This document shows, one piece after another, positions 1 to 10,311 of a stretch of 64,000 nucleotides of DNA. Both the position numbers and the translations under genes were made by a program. Position 1 is the stretch's first letter; every line of letters starts with the position of its first letter. Location: contig JAENYP010000001.1 of NCBI GenBank assembly GCA_016841725.1, positions 310,001-374,000 on the forward strand, given 5' to 3'. The stretch is from Thermincola carboxydiphila. Its GTDB lineage: Bacteria > Bacillota > Thermincolia > Thermincolales > UBA2595. The notes under the pieces were generated by a model, which searched no databases, was not told the origin of the DNA, and saw nothing but the letters and a program-made list of their open reading frames with translations.

Positions 1-539
1 AGTTCCCCCCAACCGCAGCCAATGTCAAGTAAGGTTTGTCCTTTTTGTAAATTGAGTTTACGCAGAATATGATCAACTTTATTCTTTTGAGCCCGGAGCA
101 AGCTGTCCTCGGGAGATTTGAAATATCCACAGGAATAGGTCATAGTCTCATCTAACCACAACCTATAGAAGTCGTTACCAATATCGTAGTGATACTTTAC
201 ATCAGCTTTGGCTTTACGTATACTGTTGGAAAACATTTTAGCTAATTTGGCGTAAGGCTTTTTCTGAGATAGAAAGCTATCGGTGTTTTTATAAATTGAT
301 TCAATAACCTTTTGGACACTTCCTACAATTTCGATTTTTCCCTTCATATACGCTTCGCCAAAGGCAAGGGATGGGTCACTGATTAACTGTGATTTGGCAA
401 TTGGCTCATTAAGTTCAATTCGAAACCGGGCCTCTCCCTGGCCATATTTTTTGACTTCTCCATCAAAATACTTTACTTCACAAACATCGGTGAACAAGTT
501 TTTCATAAGATTGTGGTAAAAAGCCTTATCAGTGGTCAT
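1..539 (-). CDS. cfa: Cyclopropane-fatty-acyl-phospholipid synthase-like SAM methyltransferase (partial, runs off left edge)
   Basis: Own reverse-strand translation: MTTDKAFYHNLMKNLFTDVCEVKYFDGEVKKYG...ADVKYHYDIGNDFYRLWLDETMTYSCGYF...LLDIGCGWGE; typical CFA synthase motifs. Not in the supplied ORF track because it is open at the edge. Confidence 0.9.
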   Translation of the reverse strand, partial: MTTDKAFYHNLMKNLFTDVCEVKYFDGEVKKYGQGEARFRIELNEPIAKSQLISDPSLAFGEAYMKGKIEIVGSVQKVIESIYKNTDSFLSQKKPYAKLAKMFSNSIRKAKADVKYHYDIGNDFYRLWLDETMTYSCGYFKSPEDSLLRAQKNKVDHILRKLNLQKGQTLLDIGCGWGE

Positions 540-863
540 TAGTCTACCTCCAGAAAAATTAATTGGTCTTTGTTGACCCAACTAAATAAAAGGTTGAAGC
601 CTGCCCAAAGAAATCTGCGTTTTACTACATCTGTAGGATTAGTGTTTTCTCCTATTATATCACGAAAATATAAACTTCCAAAGAGCTATTTTAGCATAAC
701 TGACTGCACTTGGCGGGTACACAGTCAGCTTTCATCCACAACTGAACCTGCTCCAAAAAAGCATCCGGGGACCGTCCCTTAGGAGACAATCCCCGCATCA
801 TAATTTTCGTATATCTATTATCTGTAAATTGGTTCAGTCTGCCCTGATTATCCTGAACATATC

Positions 864-2123
864 CTAATTTCCCGCCGCCTTTTGCACCATTGCCTGGTGT
901 TCCGGGTCAATAGTGTTGGTACTGTGTTTCCTGCTGTTCAGGAAGTGAAGGTCAAAATGTCCCGGGAAACCATTTTCAGATAGGGTCTGAATGTCATGAG
1001 GCATCCCTGCCATTGACCCGGCGATCACCTTTCCGTCTACGGAAACCAGCACTGCCCGCCGGTTCCAGCTCCATGAACCCCCAAATATCTCCTTCATAAT
1101 GCGCGTATCTGCTGCAGTCAGAGGTTCCATATCGGCATGGTTCGAGCCGCCAAGGCGCCTGGCCGTAAAGCTTTTTCCCGTCACCAGGTCTTTCAATACC
1201 GCGGTGTTTTTAGTATCCAATATCCATGACACATACTCCCAATCGTAAAGCATGCCATATCCCGCTTTTTGCGTCGCTTCCGGATATGGTACACTAACCG
1301 GACTACTGCTGTTCACAGGTATGAACAGTGGCTGGTTTACCTGGAAAAGGTCTGTATGCAGATGGTTTGTTGTTTTAATGGCAGGCTGAGTGGTATTAAA
1401 CCGCTGTGCCAGCTCCCAGAGGGTTTCACCTGACCTGACATGGTAAAGGCTCACACCTTCAGGAACAGGACTCCACCGTCCCCCTACAGGCACAGGTGCT
1501 GTACCGCCATCGCTGCCGCCCCCATTATCCGTATCCGGCTGTGTAGTCCCGGTTTCACTGCCAGGAAGCAGGAGAGCCTGTCCGGGCCATAACTCCGTGG
1601 TTTTCAAGCTGTTTACCCTCACCAGGGCATCAATGGATGTGTCATACCTTTTGGCAATCAGATATAGGGTATCTCCGGCTTTGACAATATGCTGCCTTTG
1701 CTGCTGCCCGGGTATGGCCAGGAGTTGGCCGGGATAGATTTCAGTTGATTCAAGCCCATTGGCCTGAATTATGGCAGCGGCATTTGTGCCCAACTTCAGT
1801 CCGATGAGATAAAGGCTGTCACCGGGCTGTACAGTATACCGGACGGCTTCCGGAACGTCACCGGGAGAGTCCGCAGTGCCGGTAATCCTTAGCTGCTGGC
1901 CCGGATATATCTCGGTCGAAGTCAGATTATTGATTTCCATGAGGGCTCCGGGGGTTGTCTGATACTTTAATCCAATCAGCCACAGTGAATCTCCCGGCTG
2001 AACCCGGTAATAATTACTTTCCGGGTTTACCGCTGCCGCTGCCGGAAATGCCGACAGAAACAGGGATACGGTAACCGTGGTAACAAGAAGGATAACACGG
2101 AGCACATTTTTATCAGCAGTCAT
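864..2123 (-). CDS. Secreted protein with four LysM-like repeats and a C-terminal His/Asp-rich domain
   Basis: Signal peptide; repeats of YxVQPGDSLWLIGLKY...NxLxSTEIYPGQ; C-terminal GGSNHADMEPLTAADTRIMKEIFGGSWSWNRRAV...GHFDLHF shared with 15261..16484. Confidence 0.85.
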   Translation of the reverse strand: MTADKNVLRVILLVTTVTVSLFLSAFPAAAAVNPESNYYRVQPGDSLWLIGLKYQTTPGALMEINNLTSTEIYPGQQLRITGTADSPGDVPEAVRYTVQPGDSLYLIGLKLGTNAAAIIQANGLESTEIYPGQLLAIPGQQQRQHIVKAGDTLYLIAKRYDTSIDALVRVNSLKTTELWPGQALLLPGSETGTTQPDTDNGGGSDGGTAPVPVGGRWSPVPEGVSLYHVRSGETLWELAQRFNTTQPAIKTTNHLHTDLFQVNQPLFIPVNSSSPVSVPYPEATQKAGYGMLYDWEYVSWILDTKNTAVLKDLVTGKSFTARRLGGSNHADMEPLTAADTRIMKEIFGGSWSWNRRAVLVSVDGKVIAGSMAGMPHDIQTLSENGFPGHFDLHFLNSRKHSTNTIDPEHQAMVQKAAGN

Positions 2124-2303
2124 TAATTACCTCCTTATTATCTGAGACCTTCATTTTGATTATTTTGGTTATCCTCCCAGCACCTCCTCATAATTGGCGG
2201 GGTTTGGTAATTTTTTCGACATTTTTCGTGCTTTTTCCTCTTGGTAATTTGAACCAAATAAAAAACAGTGAGGCGCTTTTCCTCACTGTTGGTTATATCA
2301 TCC

Positions 2304-2945
2304 TTAACGCTGCCCGTATCCGGTCTTTAAGAAGTCCTGCATCACCTTGACATCCTGCTTAGAGATAATCCTGGGTGTACCGATAGTTCTGCTTAGGATG
2401 AGTATTTGAGCAGTCTTTTCCAGGACATCAGATATCTTAAAAGCCGTCTCCATATCAGGCCCGACACAAACAGCGCCATGGCTGGCCAGAAGTACAGCCC
2501 TTTCCTTACCCAACGCCCTGACGGCATTTTCTGCCAGTTCCTTTGTCCCGGGCATGGCATACTCAGCACACTTCACAGTATATCCTACAACCTGGGCAAA
2601 CTCCTCGGTTATCGCCGGAATACCCTGCCTGGTTACGGCAAATACCGTAGAATAAACGGGATGAGTATGTATAATGGCATTGACATCAGGACGGTGCTGA
2701 TAAATTCTTATATGCAGATCCTTTTCAATAGAAGGCCTGCGTTCACCGGCCACCACTCTGCCATCTTTATCAAACACCACCATATCATCAGGAACACAGG
2801 CTTCATAATCCATCCCGCTTGGAGTTATCACAATGTATTCACTCTCCGGGTCCCTTACGCTAATGTTGCCCCAGGTAGCCACAGTAAGGCTCCTCTTGAA
2901 CATTTCCTTACCGGCATCCACGACAATCTGCCTGAACTTTTCCAC
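2304..2945 (-). CDS. Class II aldolase/adducin family protein
   Basis: NISVRDPESEYIVITPSGMDYE...IIHTHPVYST...LLASHGAVCVGPD. Confidence 0.88.
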   Translation of the reverse strand: MEKFRQIVVDAGKEMFKRSLTVATWGNISVRDPESEYIVITPSGMDYEACVPDDMVVFDKDGRVVAGERRPSIEKDLHIRIYQHRPDVNAIIHTHPVYSTVFAVTRQGIPAITEEFAQVVGYTVKCAEYAMPGTKELAENAVRALGKERAVLLASHGAVCVGPDMETAFKISDVLEKTAQILILSRTIGTPRIISKQDVKVMQDFLKTGYGQR

Positions 2946-2997
2946 AGTTTTACCTCCAATACACTATAAATAAATCGTGCTGCAGCTCACCCATATT

Positions 2998-3561
2998 CTA
3001 CTGGAATTCAACTTCCTGTCCGTCTATCAGCAGCCTGACCAGAGCTGAATTTCCCCAGCGGTCAACACTGGCTTCCACCTCCAGTGACCGGCGCTCCTGT
3101 TCTATTTCCTTGCCCTGGTGCTGGGGGACAAAAAAGCTCTCGATCCCGTAATCAAGTATCAGGAGTTCCTTGTTTTCCCGGCTGCCTTCGAGTTTCCGGG
3201 TATCCTGTGGTTCCATATACAACCGAACCTTACCCTTAATCGCCAGACTGCCGTCATCCGGTCTCCGGTGTGAAATGGACGCAGCAGTCCAGTATTTGCC
3301 CTGCTTTTTCAACTGTACATAGACCGTTTCATTTTGATGAAAATCATTTTTATCGACAGGGACCTGAGACAGGTCCAACTCGGAAATCTCATAACTCAGG
3401 ATCACATAGTCCCCACGGAACATATCCCATGGGTCAACAGGAGCAGTTTCAAGGAGAATTTTAGTCCCAAAAGCCGCGGTAGACCATTTCATCCCCATCA
3501 TTACGAGCAATATGGCAATTTGGAGAGCAACCGCAAAAACAAACTTTTTCCTATGCCTCAT
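2998..3561 (-). CDS. GDYXXLXY-domain membrane protein
   Basis: MFRGDYVILSYEIS motif, N-terminal TM helix; next to DUF2157/DUF4401 as is usual for this family. Confidence 0.8.
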   Translation of the reverse strand: MRHRKKFVFAVALQIAILLVMMGMKWSTAAFGTKILLETAPVDPWDMFRGDYVILSYEISELDLSQVPVDKNDFHQNETVYVQLKKQGKYWTAASISHRRPDDGSLAIKGKVRLYMEPQDTRKLEGSRENKELLILDYGIESFFVPQHQGKEIEQERRSLEVEASVDRWGNSALVRLLIDGQEVEFQ

Positions 3562-4918
3562 AGCTGTTCACCTTCATTCCATGAATAACTTTTCTCCTGT
3601 TGCGTTCCAGGAGAGTCCCCCCGATGAGCAACAGCGCCCCGCCGGCCATAAAAAACAGAGATTTGGGCAGCATATCCCAAAAGAAGTCAAAATACCTGGC
3701 AATCACATCAAGGACAAAAAATACTATCCCAATATTAATCCATTCCGGTTCCCGGTTGGAGTAACCAATCACAACAACAGCAATGATACAGGCAAACAGC
3801 AGGATATTTACTGCTGCCACAAAGGCGCCTTCGCCTATCATCCCTGCTAAAACCATAATCACCGGCAGCAGCACCGCGGCCATAATCAAAAAAATGTTTT
3901 CTCTGATAATCCTCTTGTTGTGGCGGCTTTTGGTATGCACATATATCCCGCCGGCAGCAATACCGGCAATAATAGTCAGCAGCGCTGCCAGGAAAAATGG
4001 CGGGTAGGAAATGCCCTCCTGAAAAATATTGTCAGAAGCGTCTGCCAGGACCCGGAAACTGAGAAGGTACAATGAAATAAAGAAAACCGGAAGACCAGTG
4101 AGCTGATAAGGAAGTTTCATGTGGACAAGTTCATCCCGGATCCCATGTACATTACCGGTTATGTAGATCAAAATTCCCAGCATAGCGGTCAGGAACAGTG
4201 TGAAAAAAAATGCTTCCGTCTCCCTCATGGACAGGATTCCTGCTATTCCAAGCCATACCGCCAGTCCCGGGAGGGTAATCCCTACAGCAAGCTGGGACTC
4301 CACTTTGTAGGCAACCGCCATGACCAGGATAAAGAGGGGCAGATATAACAGGTTGCTGTGCTGAAACCCGGTCTGTTCCAGTAATGTCCACAGTGTCAGC
4401 AGCAGTGATGCCTCCACCAGGACTGACAGGGAACGGCATACCAGGACAACAGGAATTATTCCTAACACCTAGAACAGCACCCCATTGGGATAGTGGGCAT
4501 TAATATGAAATATCTGGGCTATCAGCCATATCCCGGACCCATAGAGTACGGTTCCCAGGAAAATAAGCGCTCTGCCCACACGAGGGTAATTTCCTTTTTC
4601 AAAAGCAAGCCAATATCCCGTTCCATAAGCAATCAGGATACTTCCCAGGACTATCCCTACCTTGAGCCATTTGGGCATCACCTGCCAGTTGGCGGCGAAG
4701 AAGAGGATCACCCCCACCCCCAGCAGCAGCGCCCCCATCACTGACAGAAGAGTTACCAGCCTGCTGCCGCGAGCCGTCTCTTCACCGGTCTGTGGGTACC
4801 TGAGCATAATAGCCCGGGCCTGGCTATCTTCGATTATTCCTTCATTTTTCCAGAGAGCGACTTCATCCCGAAGCCACTTCAGCCATGGTTCGGGCATTTT
4901 CCTTCCGGCTTTTGGCAT
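3551..4918 (-). pseudogene. DUF2157/DUF4401 membrane protein interrupted by one in-frame TAG
   Basis: ORFs 4469..4918 and 3551..4468 are in the same frame, separated only by TAG (4469..4471): ...FHINAHYPNGVLF*VLGIIPVVLVCRS... Confidence 0.75.
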
Positions 4919-4945
4919 TACTAATCCCCCCTTTTTTTATCCCAC

Positions 4946-5455
4946 TTATTTAAAAAACAGATACACACCGGATACCATCAGCATTAGGGCAGCTATCCTG
5001 ACAGGTTCTACGGGGATATGCCGCACCCCTGCCAGGCCGTAGTGGTCAGCGATCATGGCAAAGCTTAGCTGGGCCACAATGATAATGCTTGTAGTAATTG
5101 AAACACCCAGTTTGGGGATCAGGAAGGTACTGCCCATAACAATTACCAGACCCAGCACCCCGCCCAGGAAGGCGTACCATTCGGCATCTCTGAGGACTGT
5201 CAAGCTCTGCCTGCTGAAAAGGAGATAAATGACCAGGGAACTGACCATAGCTATGGTATTTACTACCAGGACAGTCAGGGAAAGGTTTGCGGTTTTATTG
5301 AGATTGCTGTTGAGAATTACCTGAATGCTGGCAGCGGTTCCCACGGCTGCAGCAATCAAAATGTAAAAGACCAGGGCCAAAGTCTTCTCCCCACCTTCCA
5401 TAAGATCATTGCCATATTTTGATCTCCCTATTTTGATCGACACATTTTGCTTCAA
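4946..5455 (-). CDS. DMT-family / DUF606 (YdcZ-like) transporter
   Basis: Multi-TM protein, LALVFYILIAAAVGTAASIQVILNSNLNK. Confidence 0.75.
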   Translation of the reverse strand: MKQNVSIKIGRSKYGNDLMEGGEKTLALVFYILIAAAVGTAASIQVILNSNLNKTANLSLTVLVVNTIAMVSSLVIYLLFSRQSLTVLRDAEWYAFLGGVLGLVIVMGSTFLIPKLGVSITTSIIIVAQLSFAMIADHYGLAGVRHIPVEPVRIAALMLMVSGVYLFFK

Positions 5456-5486
5456 TTATATATTATGCACCTCTGGCGGCGGTTTA

Positions 5487-6350
5487 TCAGCTTCCTGTCC
5501 CCCGATATCTCCTGATTCCGGCTGCCCAGACACGGTATGCTATAACAAAGCAGACAATCCCGACAACCGGGGTCAGGAGTGCATATCCCAAGTACTCATA
5601 CCTGTGCATTAATATGGTTGCCGGGTAAAAACCGACAAAGGCAAAAGGAAGTATCCAGGTCAGCATAAACCGCACCGGTCCGCGGTAGATGGTCATCGGA
5701 TACCTGCCGTATTGTGACAGGTTGTAAACCATTGGCATCAGACCAAGGTTCCCTTCACTCCAGAACCCCAGACTGGCCAGGAAGGTATAAACCCCCGCAT
5801 AAACCAGGGCCGCCCCAATAACCAGTATCACCGCCAGGGGTATATCCCACCATACGGGAACAAGGTTCATGTTGCTCCCCGAATATATCATTATAATGAT
5901 ACCGACAATCATACTTACCAGCAGCTCAGGCTTCATAGTCTCGACAACCACCTGATACCAGGCATTTATTGGCCTTAGAAGTATCCGGTCAAACTCTCCC
6001 TGGAGGACATACTTTTCCGGCACGTCAAAGAGGTGGTTAAAAAAGCCGCTGTAAATACCAAAAGGCACCAGGAAGAAACCATAGATGAACAATACCTGGT
6101 CCCTGGTCCAGCCTTGAATGGCAGGAACCTTAGAAAATATTATCAGAATGAAAATCAGGCTTACCGATTGCTGCAGGAACTCAGTAAATATATGTACAAA
6201 GAAATCCCACCTATAGGCCATTTTTATTTTCGCATACTGGGCCAGATAATGCATAAATATTGTCAGATACCTGGCCAACGGTCCGGATGGGCGGTACTGA
6301 TGCATGTTCACAGTATCAACCTCCCTGGATAACGACATGTTTGACAGCAA
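5487..6350 (-). CDS. ABC-2 family transporter permease
   Basis: Multi-TM protein, in an operon with a second permease and an ATPase; EFDRILLRPINAWYQVVVET. Confidence 0.83.
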   Translation of the reverse strand: MLSNMSLSREVDTVNMHQYRPSGPLARYLTIFMHYLAQYAKIKMAYRWDFFVHIFTEFLQQSVSLIFILIIFSKVPAIQGWTRDQVLFIYGFFLVPFGIYSGFFNHLFDVPEKYVLQGEFDRILLRPINAWYQVVVETMKPELLVSMIVGIIIMIYSGSNMNLVPVWWDIPLAVILVIGAALVYAGVYTFLASLGFWSEGNLGLMPMVYNLSQYGRYPMTIYRGPVRFMLTWILPFAFVGFYPATILMHRYEYLGYALLTPVVGIVCFVIAYRVWAAGIRRYRGTGS

Positions 6351-7119
6351 AACGCCAGAACAGGTGGGCCAAAAAGCCGAGCACAGCTATCCAGAATACC
6401 TGCAGGAGCAGAACTTCAAAGGCAGCCGCACCCCTGATTTTACCGAGATAAATCATGTTAGGCAGATAGCTCACCGCTTGGAAGGGAAGCAGCTGAATAA
6501 TTTCCCTGGCCCAGCCGGGATAAAAACTGATTGGCAGTAAAAGCCCTGATAAGAGGTCCATGATGACGCGTTTGGCCTTATACACCCCGGTGGGGCTTTT
6601 GGTAAAGAAAACTGCAAACCCTGCAATCATACTAATTTGGGCATTGATTACAAAGGCTCCCAGAACAGCCGCCACAAACATGGCCACACTGTCCCATCCG
6701 ACAGGAAGAGTAAAAGGCCTGATCAGATAAATAGCAGCGCCGGCCGGAAAAGCAAAGAAGAACATCCTGAATGCCGCTTCACCAAAGGACCGGGCATATT
6801 TGACCATCTGGTAGCTGTAAGGCCGGATAAGCTCCAGGGCGATTTTCCCATCCCTGATATCCGTACCCACCCTGCGGTCCAGATTGCTGAAGTAAAATGA
6901 ACGCACTACCCAGGCAATAATAACATATGTTATCATAGCCTCTCTGTCAAGACCTCCGATAACCCTGTTTCCCACATACACAGCATCCCATAGAAAAAAG
7001 TATGCCCCTATCTGGATAGAATAATTAAGGATTCCGGTGAAGTAAAACGATCTGTAGGCAAGGTTATTGACAAACTCCATCCGGACCAGTTCAAGGTATA
7101 GCAGCAGGCGGTTAAACAA
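6316..7119 (-). CDS. ABC-2 family transporter permease
   Basis: Multi-TM protein; DIRDGKIALELIRPYSYQMVKYARSFGEA; overlaps neighbouring genes. Confidence 0.83.
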   Translation of the reverse strand: MFNRLLLYLELVRMEFVNNLAYRSFYFTGILNYSIQIGAYFFLWDAVYVGNRVIGGLDREAMITYVIIAWVVRSFYFSNLDRRVGTDIRDGKIALELIRPYSYQMVKYARSFGEAAFRMFFFAFPAGAAIYLIRPFTLPVGWDSVAMFVAAVLGAFVINAQISMIAGFAVFFTKSPTGVYKAKRVIMDLLSGLLLPISFYPGWAREIIQLLPFQAVSYLPNMIYLGKIRGAAAFEVLLLQVFWIAVLGFLAHLFWRFAVKHVVIQGG

Positions 7120-7948
7120 GGCTGACGCCTCCCCCCGCTAAGCCCGGTTCCGGTTTTTGCCCCATGTAGATTCTCTTCACGATGTCCTCAAGCTTATCCT
7201 GGCCCCACTGGGAAAAAAGGTTGTCAACCAAACCGTCATAAAGCATTTTGCCCTGATCAATGATAGCCACCCTTGGACAGAGGGCCTCAATATCCCCCAA
7301 GTCATGGGTAGTAAGGATAACTGTCGTCTTAAATTCATTATTTATTTCCTTCAGGAATTCCCTGATTTTGGATTTCGCCAATACATCCAAGCCAATTGTA
7401 GGTTCATCCAGAAACAAAATAGCCGGGTTGTGCAGCAGGGCTGCTGCCAGGTCACACCTCATCCGCTGACCCAGGCTGAGCTTTCTGACAGGAAGATTGA
7501 GAAAACTGCTTAAGCCCAGGATATCGTCAAATTGCTGCAATCTGCGGTTAAAGTCCGCTCTGGGCACATCATATATCCGCCGCAGCAGTTTAAAAGACTC
7601 AATAACAGCAATATCCCACCAAAGCTGGCTGCGCTGTCCGAAAACCACCCCGATGCCCTTGGTGTATGACTCCCTTTGCTTATGGGGAACATAACCATTG
7701 ACGGTGACAGTGCCCGCAGTAGGCACAAGTATCCCGGTGAGCATCTTGATGGTAGTTGATTTTCCGGCGCCATTGGCCCCGATATATCCCACCATCTCCC
7801 CCCGGTCAACGGCAAAATCAATTTCATCTACAGCCCGGAGTACCCGGTATTTACGGTGAAACAGGTCCCGGAAGGCACCCATGACACCTTCACTTCTACT
7901 GAATATCCGAAATTCTTTGGTCAATCCCCTGGCCTCAATAAGTTTCAT
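7112..7948 (-). CDS. ABC transporter ATP-binding protein
   Basis: Walker A GANGAGKSTT, LSLGQRMRCDLAAAL signature, Walker B AILFLDEPTIGLD. Confidence 0.95.
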   Translation of the reverse strand: MKLIEARGLTKEFRIFSRSEGVMGAFRDLFHRKYRVLRAVDEIDFAVDRGEMVGYIGANGAGKSTTIKMLTGILVPTAGTVTVNGYVPHKQRESYTKGIGVVFGQRSQLWWDIAVIESFKLLRRIYDVPRADFNRRLQQFDDILGLSSFLNLPVRKLSLGQRMRCDLAAALLHNPAILFLDEPTIGLDVLAKSKIREFLKEINNEFKTTVILTTHDLGDIEALCPRVAIIDQGKMLYDGLVDNLFSQWGQDKLEDIVKRIYMGQKPEPGLAGGGVSLV

Positions 7949-8138
7949 TTTTTACCTCCGACTGTGACTCCCTCCGGCGCATCTTTCTCCAATTTAAGTT
8001 AAACACCGAAGTATAAATTCCTTCTTTTAGTATGTACCGCATAATATAGAAAGAGATTGTGATTTATTTCTTTTAGTCTCTTTATTTCGACATTTTTCTC
8101 ATTCTGCTTGTGATATAATTAACTTGGGGGGGAGACTT

Positions 8139-8234
8139 ATGAAAAGGTATTTAAGGTTATTTAAAAAAATTCTTCGTGTTGAAGGCTTTATTTTAAAAAA
8201 TATGGTGAAAACGCTGTTCACCTTACCTTGGTAA
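8139..8234 (+). CDS. Candidate 31-aa small protein
   Basis: MKRYLRLFKKILRVEGFILKNMVKTLFTLPW; preceded by a GGGGGGGAG ribosome-binding-like run and TATAAT-like box, followed at once by a terminator. Confidence 0.4.
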   Translation: MKRYLRLFKKILRVEGFILKNMVKTLFTLPW

Positions 8235-8242
8235 ACAGTAAA

Positions 8243-8266
8243 AACCGCGGCAGCGCGGTTTTTTTA
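8243..8266 (+). terminator. Rho-independent terminator
   Basis: AACCGCG-GCAG-CGCGGTT followed by a T run. Confidence 0.75.
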
Positions 8267-8562
8267 TGTTTGTTTTTCATTTACACTTACAGCTATATTT
8301 TATCCTAACTTGGCTGTGTCCGGCATATCGGGTATGGGTCAGTAAGCGAACGGTGCCGCCGTCATATGAGGGCAGGCGTAAACGGCACGGTTCGCAAAAC
8401 CATGGAGCAATTCTATTACCGCCCGTTTGGCAGCAAAGTTATACCATTGAGTTCGGTAATCGTCTTGCGGCGGGAATGCCCGGATATCTGAACCCCGCCG
8501 GAGACCCGGTGCCGGAGGCCGAGGCACAGGAACCCAAAGGGTCTTGTCCCTTCAAAAAGAAA

Positions 8563-8585
8563 AGGCTCTAAGATATCTAGAGCCT
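8563..8585 (-). terminator. Rho-independent terminator (minus strand)
   Basis: AGGCTCTA-GATATCT-TAGAGCCT followed by TTTCTTTTT on the minus strand. Confidence 0.65.
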
Positions 8586-8785
8586 GTGGTTATCGGACCG
8601 CAGCGGCTGGCGGAATGGGTTCCAATTAACATACTAAATCTCCTGTAGATGCATTAAAATTGTCTTGCGGCAGAGAAGCCACAGTAAAGTTCTTTTTAAC
8701 TGAAAGTACTATCTGGAGGAAGATCGAACTTATGCTATTATCATATTAGGACACGGTTTTGCGGTCCAATCTTAAGGGGTTAATC

Positions 8786-9724
8786 CTATAGCCTTTTATA
8801 AGGAGTAACATCAACAATTACCCACTTGTTATTATCCCAAATTAAGTAAAACCTTTGTTCTCCGGTGAATTTATTTTTTGTTCTTTCTTTTACCGTTTTC
8901 AAGGCTACAGTAAAGACATTTTTATTGTTTTTGTAATTTTCAAGATAACCTAAGTCCACATACCTTATTAAATCTTTATTTTCTCTAATCCACAACAATC
9001 TATCTTTTAAATCATGGGACTTGTATTCCACTGTTCCTGATTTTTGTCCTTGCTTTACCCTCTGTAATTCGTCTGAAATCACTTTGCGGACAGAAAAGCT
9101 GTCAAATTCAGAAGGTCTTTGTGAGAAGAATCCGAAAGTTTTGGTGTTGAATTTTGCAGAAAACACCTTTGTATAATGCTTTTCTCCCATATCTATATCA
9201 ATTTTAATTGAACTGACTTTAGGATTCACCTTTGAGGTCATAACAGTGAAGTAAGCCAGATTACTTCCCTCTTCCACCTGTAAACCATGAGGAGATAACT
9301 GTTCACCATCTGTATAAATTTTAACACTCTCTTTATTCCTAAACATCTCTGGATCAAGAAAATCATCTTGAAAAGATTGTTTCTTTAGATATACTCCGGA
9401 TATTTCTAATTCCCAACCGCCTTCATATTTTTGGCAGGGTGCCTTATAAAAATGCAATGTTTTAATAAGAAAATTCTTTAGCTTCTCTCCAGGAATTTTT
9501 TTAACAACGGCTACTGCGTAATAAAAGCCCCCTTTTATACCAATTCTACCAGGTCTTTTGTTTATAAGCCTTATTTCCTTTATTTGAACAGGGTTTTCCT
9601 TACTAAAGTTCCAGCCGTCAACACTCATTGTTTTAACAGTAATAACATCCTTAACATAGATGTAAGCTGTAACTATTAGCCATAAACCTAAAAGGCAAAT
9701 TATTATTTTCTTAAGTTTACTCAT
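8786..9724 (-). CDS. Hypothetical membrane-anchored/secreted protein
   Basis: Long ORF with N-terminal TM segment; RBS ggaaggagg upstream. Confidence 0.7.
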   Translation of the reverse strand: MSKLKKIIICLLGLWLIVTAYIYVKDVITVKTMSVDGWNFSKENPVQIKEIRLINKRPGRIGIKGGFYYAVAVVKKIPGEKLKNFLIKTLHFYKAPCQKYEGGWELEISGVYLKKQSFQDDFLDPEMFRNKESVKIYTDGEQLSPHGLQVEEGSNLAYFTVMTSKVNPKVSSIKIDIDMGEKHYTKVFSAKFNTKTFGFFSQRPSEFDSFSVRKVISDELQRVKQGQKSGTVEYKSHDLKDRLLWIRENKDLIRYVDLGYLENYKNNKNVFTVALKTVKERTKNKFTGEQRFYLIWDNNKWVIVDVTPYKRL

Positions 9725-10194
9725 AAAATTCCTCCTTCCACTTTTTATATGTGCATCAAGTTCAATTAATGAACATGTCTTATAAATATTGTAAGGAGTT
9801 CTTCATATCATCACATTTCAAAAAACTTACTGTTCATTTTTTCATGAGTTTGCCATAGGAGAACCAAGTTATAAAACATCTTATTCACTATGTTAATGCA
9901 CGTCTCCAAAAACAGCTTCTCCATTTATTTCAATTACTGATTTTATTTTCCTGCTTTGTTTGTGGAACAATAATAACTTCCAAACTAAAAATCAAACTGC
10001 ATAGTAACTATTTGACTATACCAGAGATTCTTTTTCGTCTCTGTCTATAAAAAAACAACTGTACTTGAATATTTCGGCTCAATAGTGCCACTTTGTCAGC
10101 ACAATAGGACCAACATCACGGACAAAATAAACCAGGTTCACAAACAAGTATACCACCATTTTTCTTCAGCGATATCTTATAGACCCTAAATTAC

Positions 10195-10311
10195 AACTTG
10201 ACATGGGGACGGATGTGTTACTCTTAAGTATAGGGGTGGGGCTTTCCCCATATACAATCTTCCTCAGAGCCTCACCTCTGGAGCACATCTAGTGGGGTCC
10301 CATGTCAAGTT
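10195..10311. repeat. Short inverted-repeat-bounded element (MITE-like)
   Basis: Terminal inverted repeats AACTTGACATGGGGA / TCCCATGTCAAGTT, internal GGGGCTTTCCCC hairpin, no ORF. Confidence 0.5.

Noticed and set aside
2406-2969. 187-aa plus-strand ORF antisense to the class II aldolase gene
   Set aside because: Shadow ORF of a well-supported gene; no family motifs or RBS. The same applies to most plus-strand ORFs opposite minus-strand operons and to minus-strand ORFs opposite 18-25 kb.
4469-4471. TAG as a pyrrolysine codon
   Set aside because: The position fits Trp in the family and no pyl gene is visible in the window; nonsense mutation or error is simpler.
8266-8571. 101-aa plus-strand ORF MFVFHLHLQLYF...
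   Set aside because: No RBS or family motif; overlaps GC-rich structured sequence and a minus-strand terminator.
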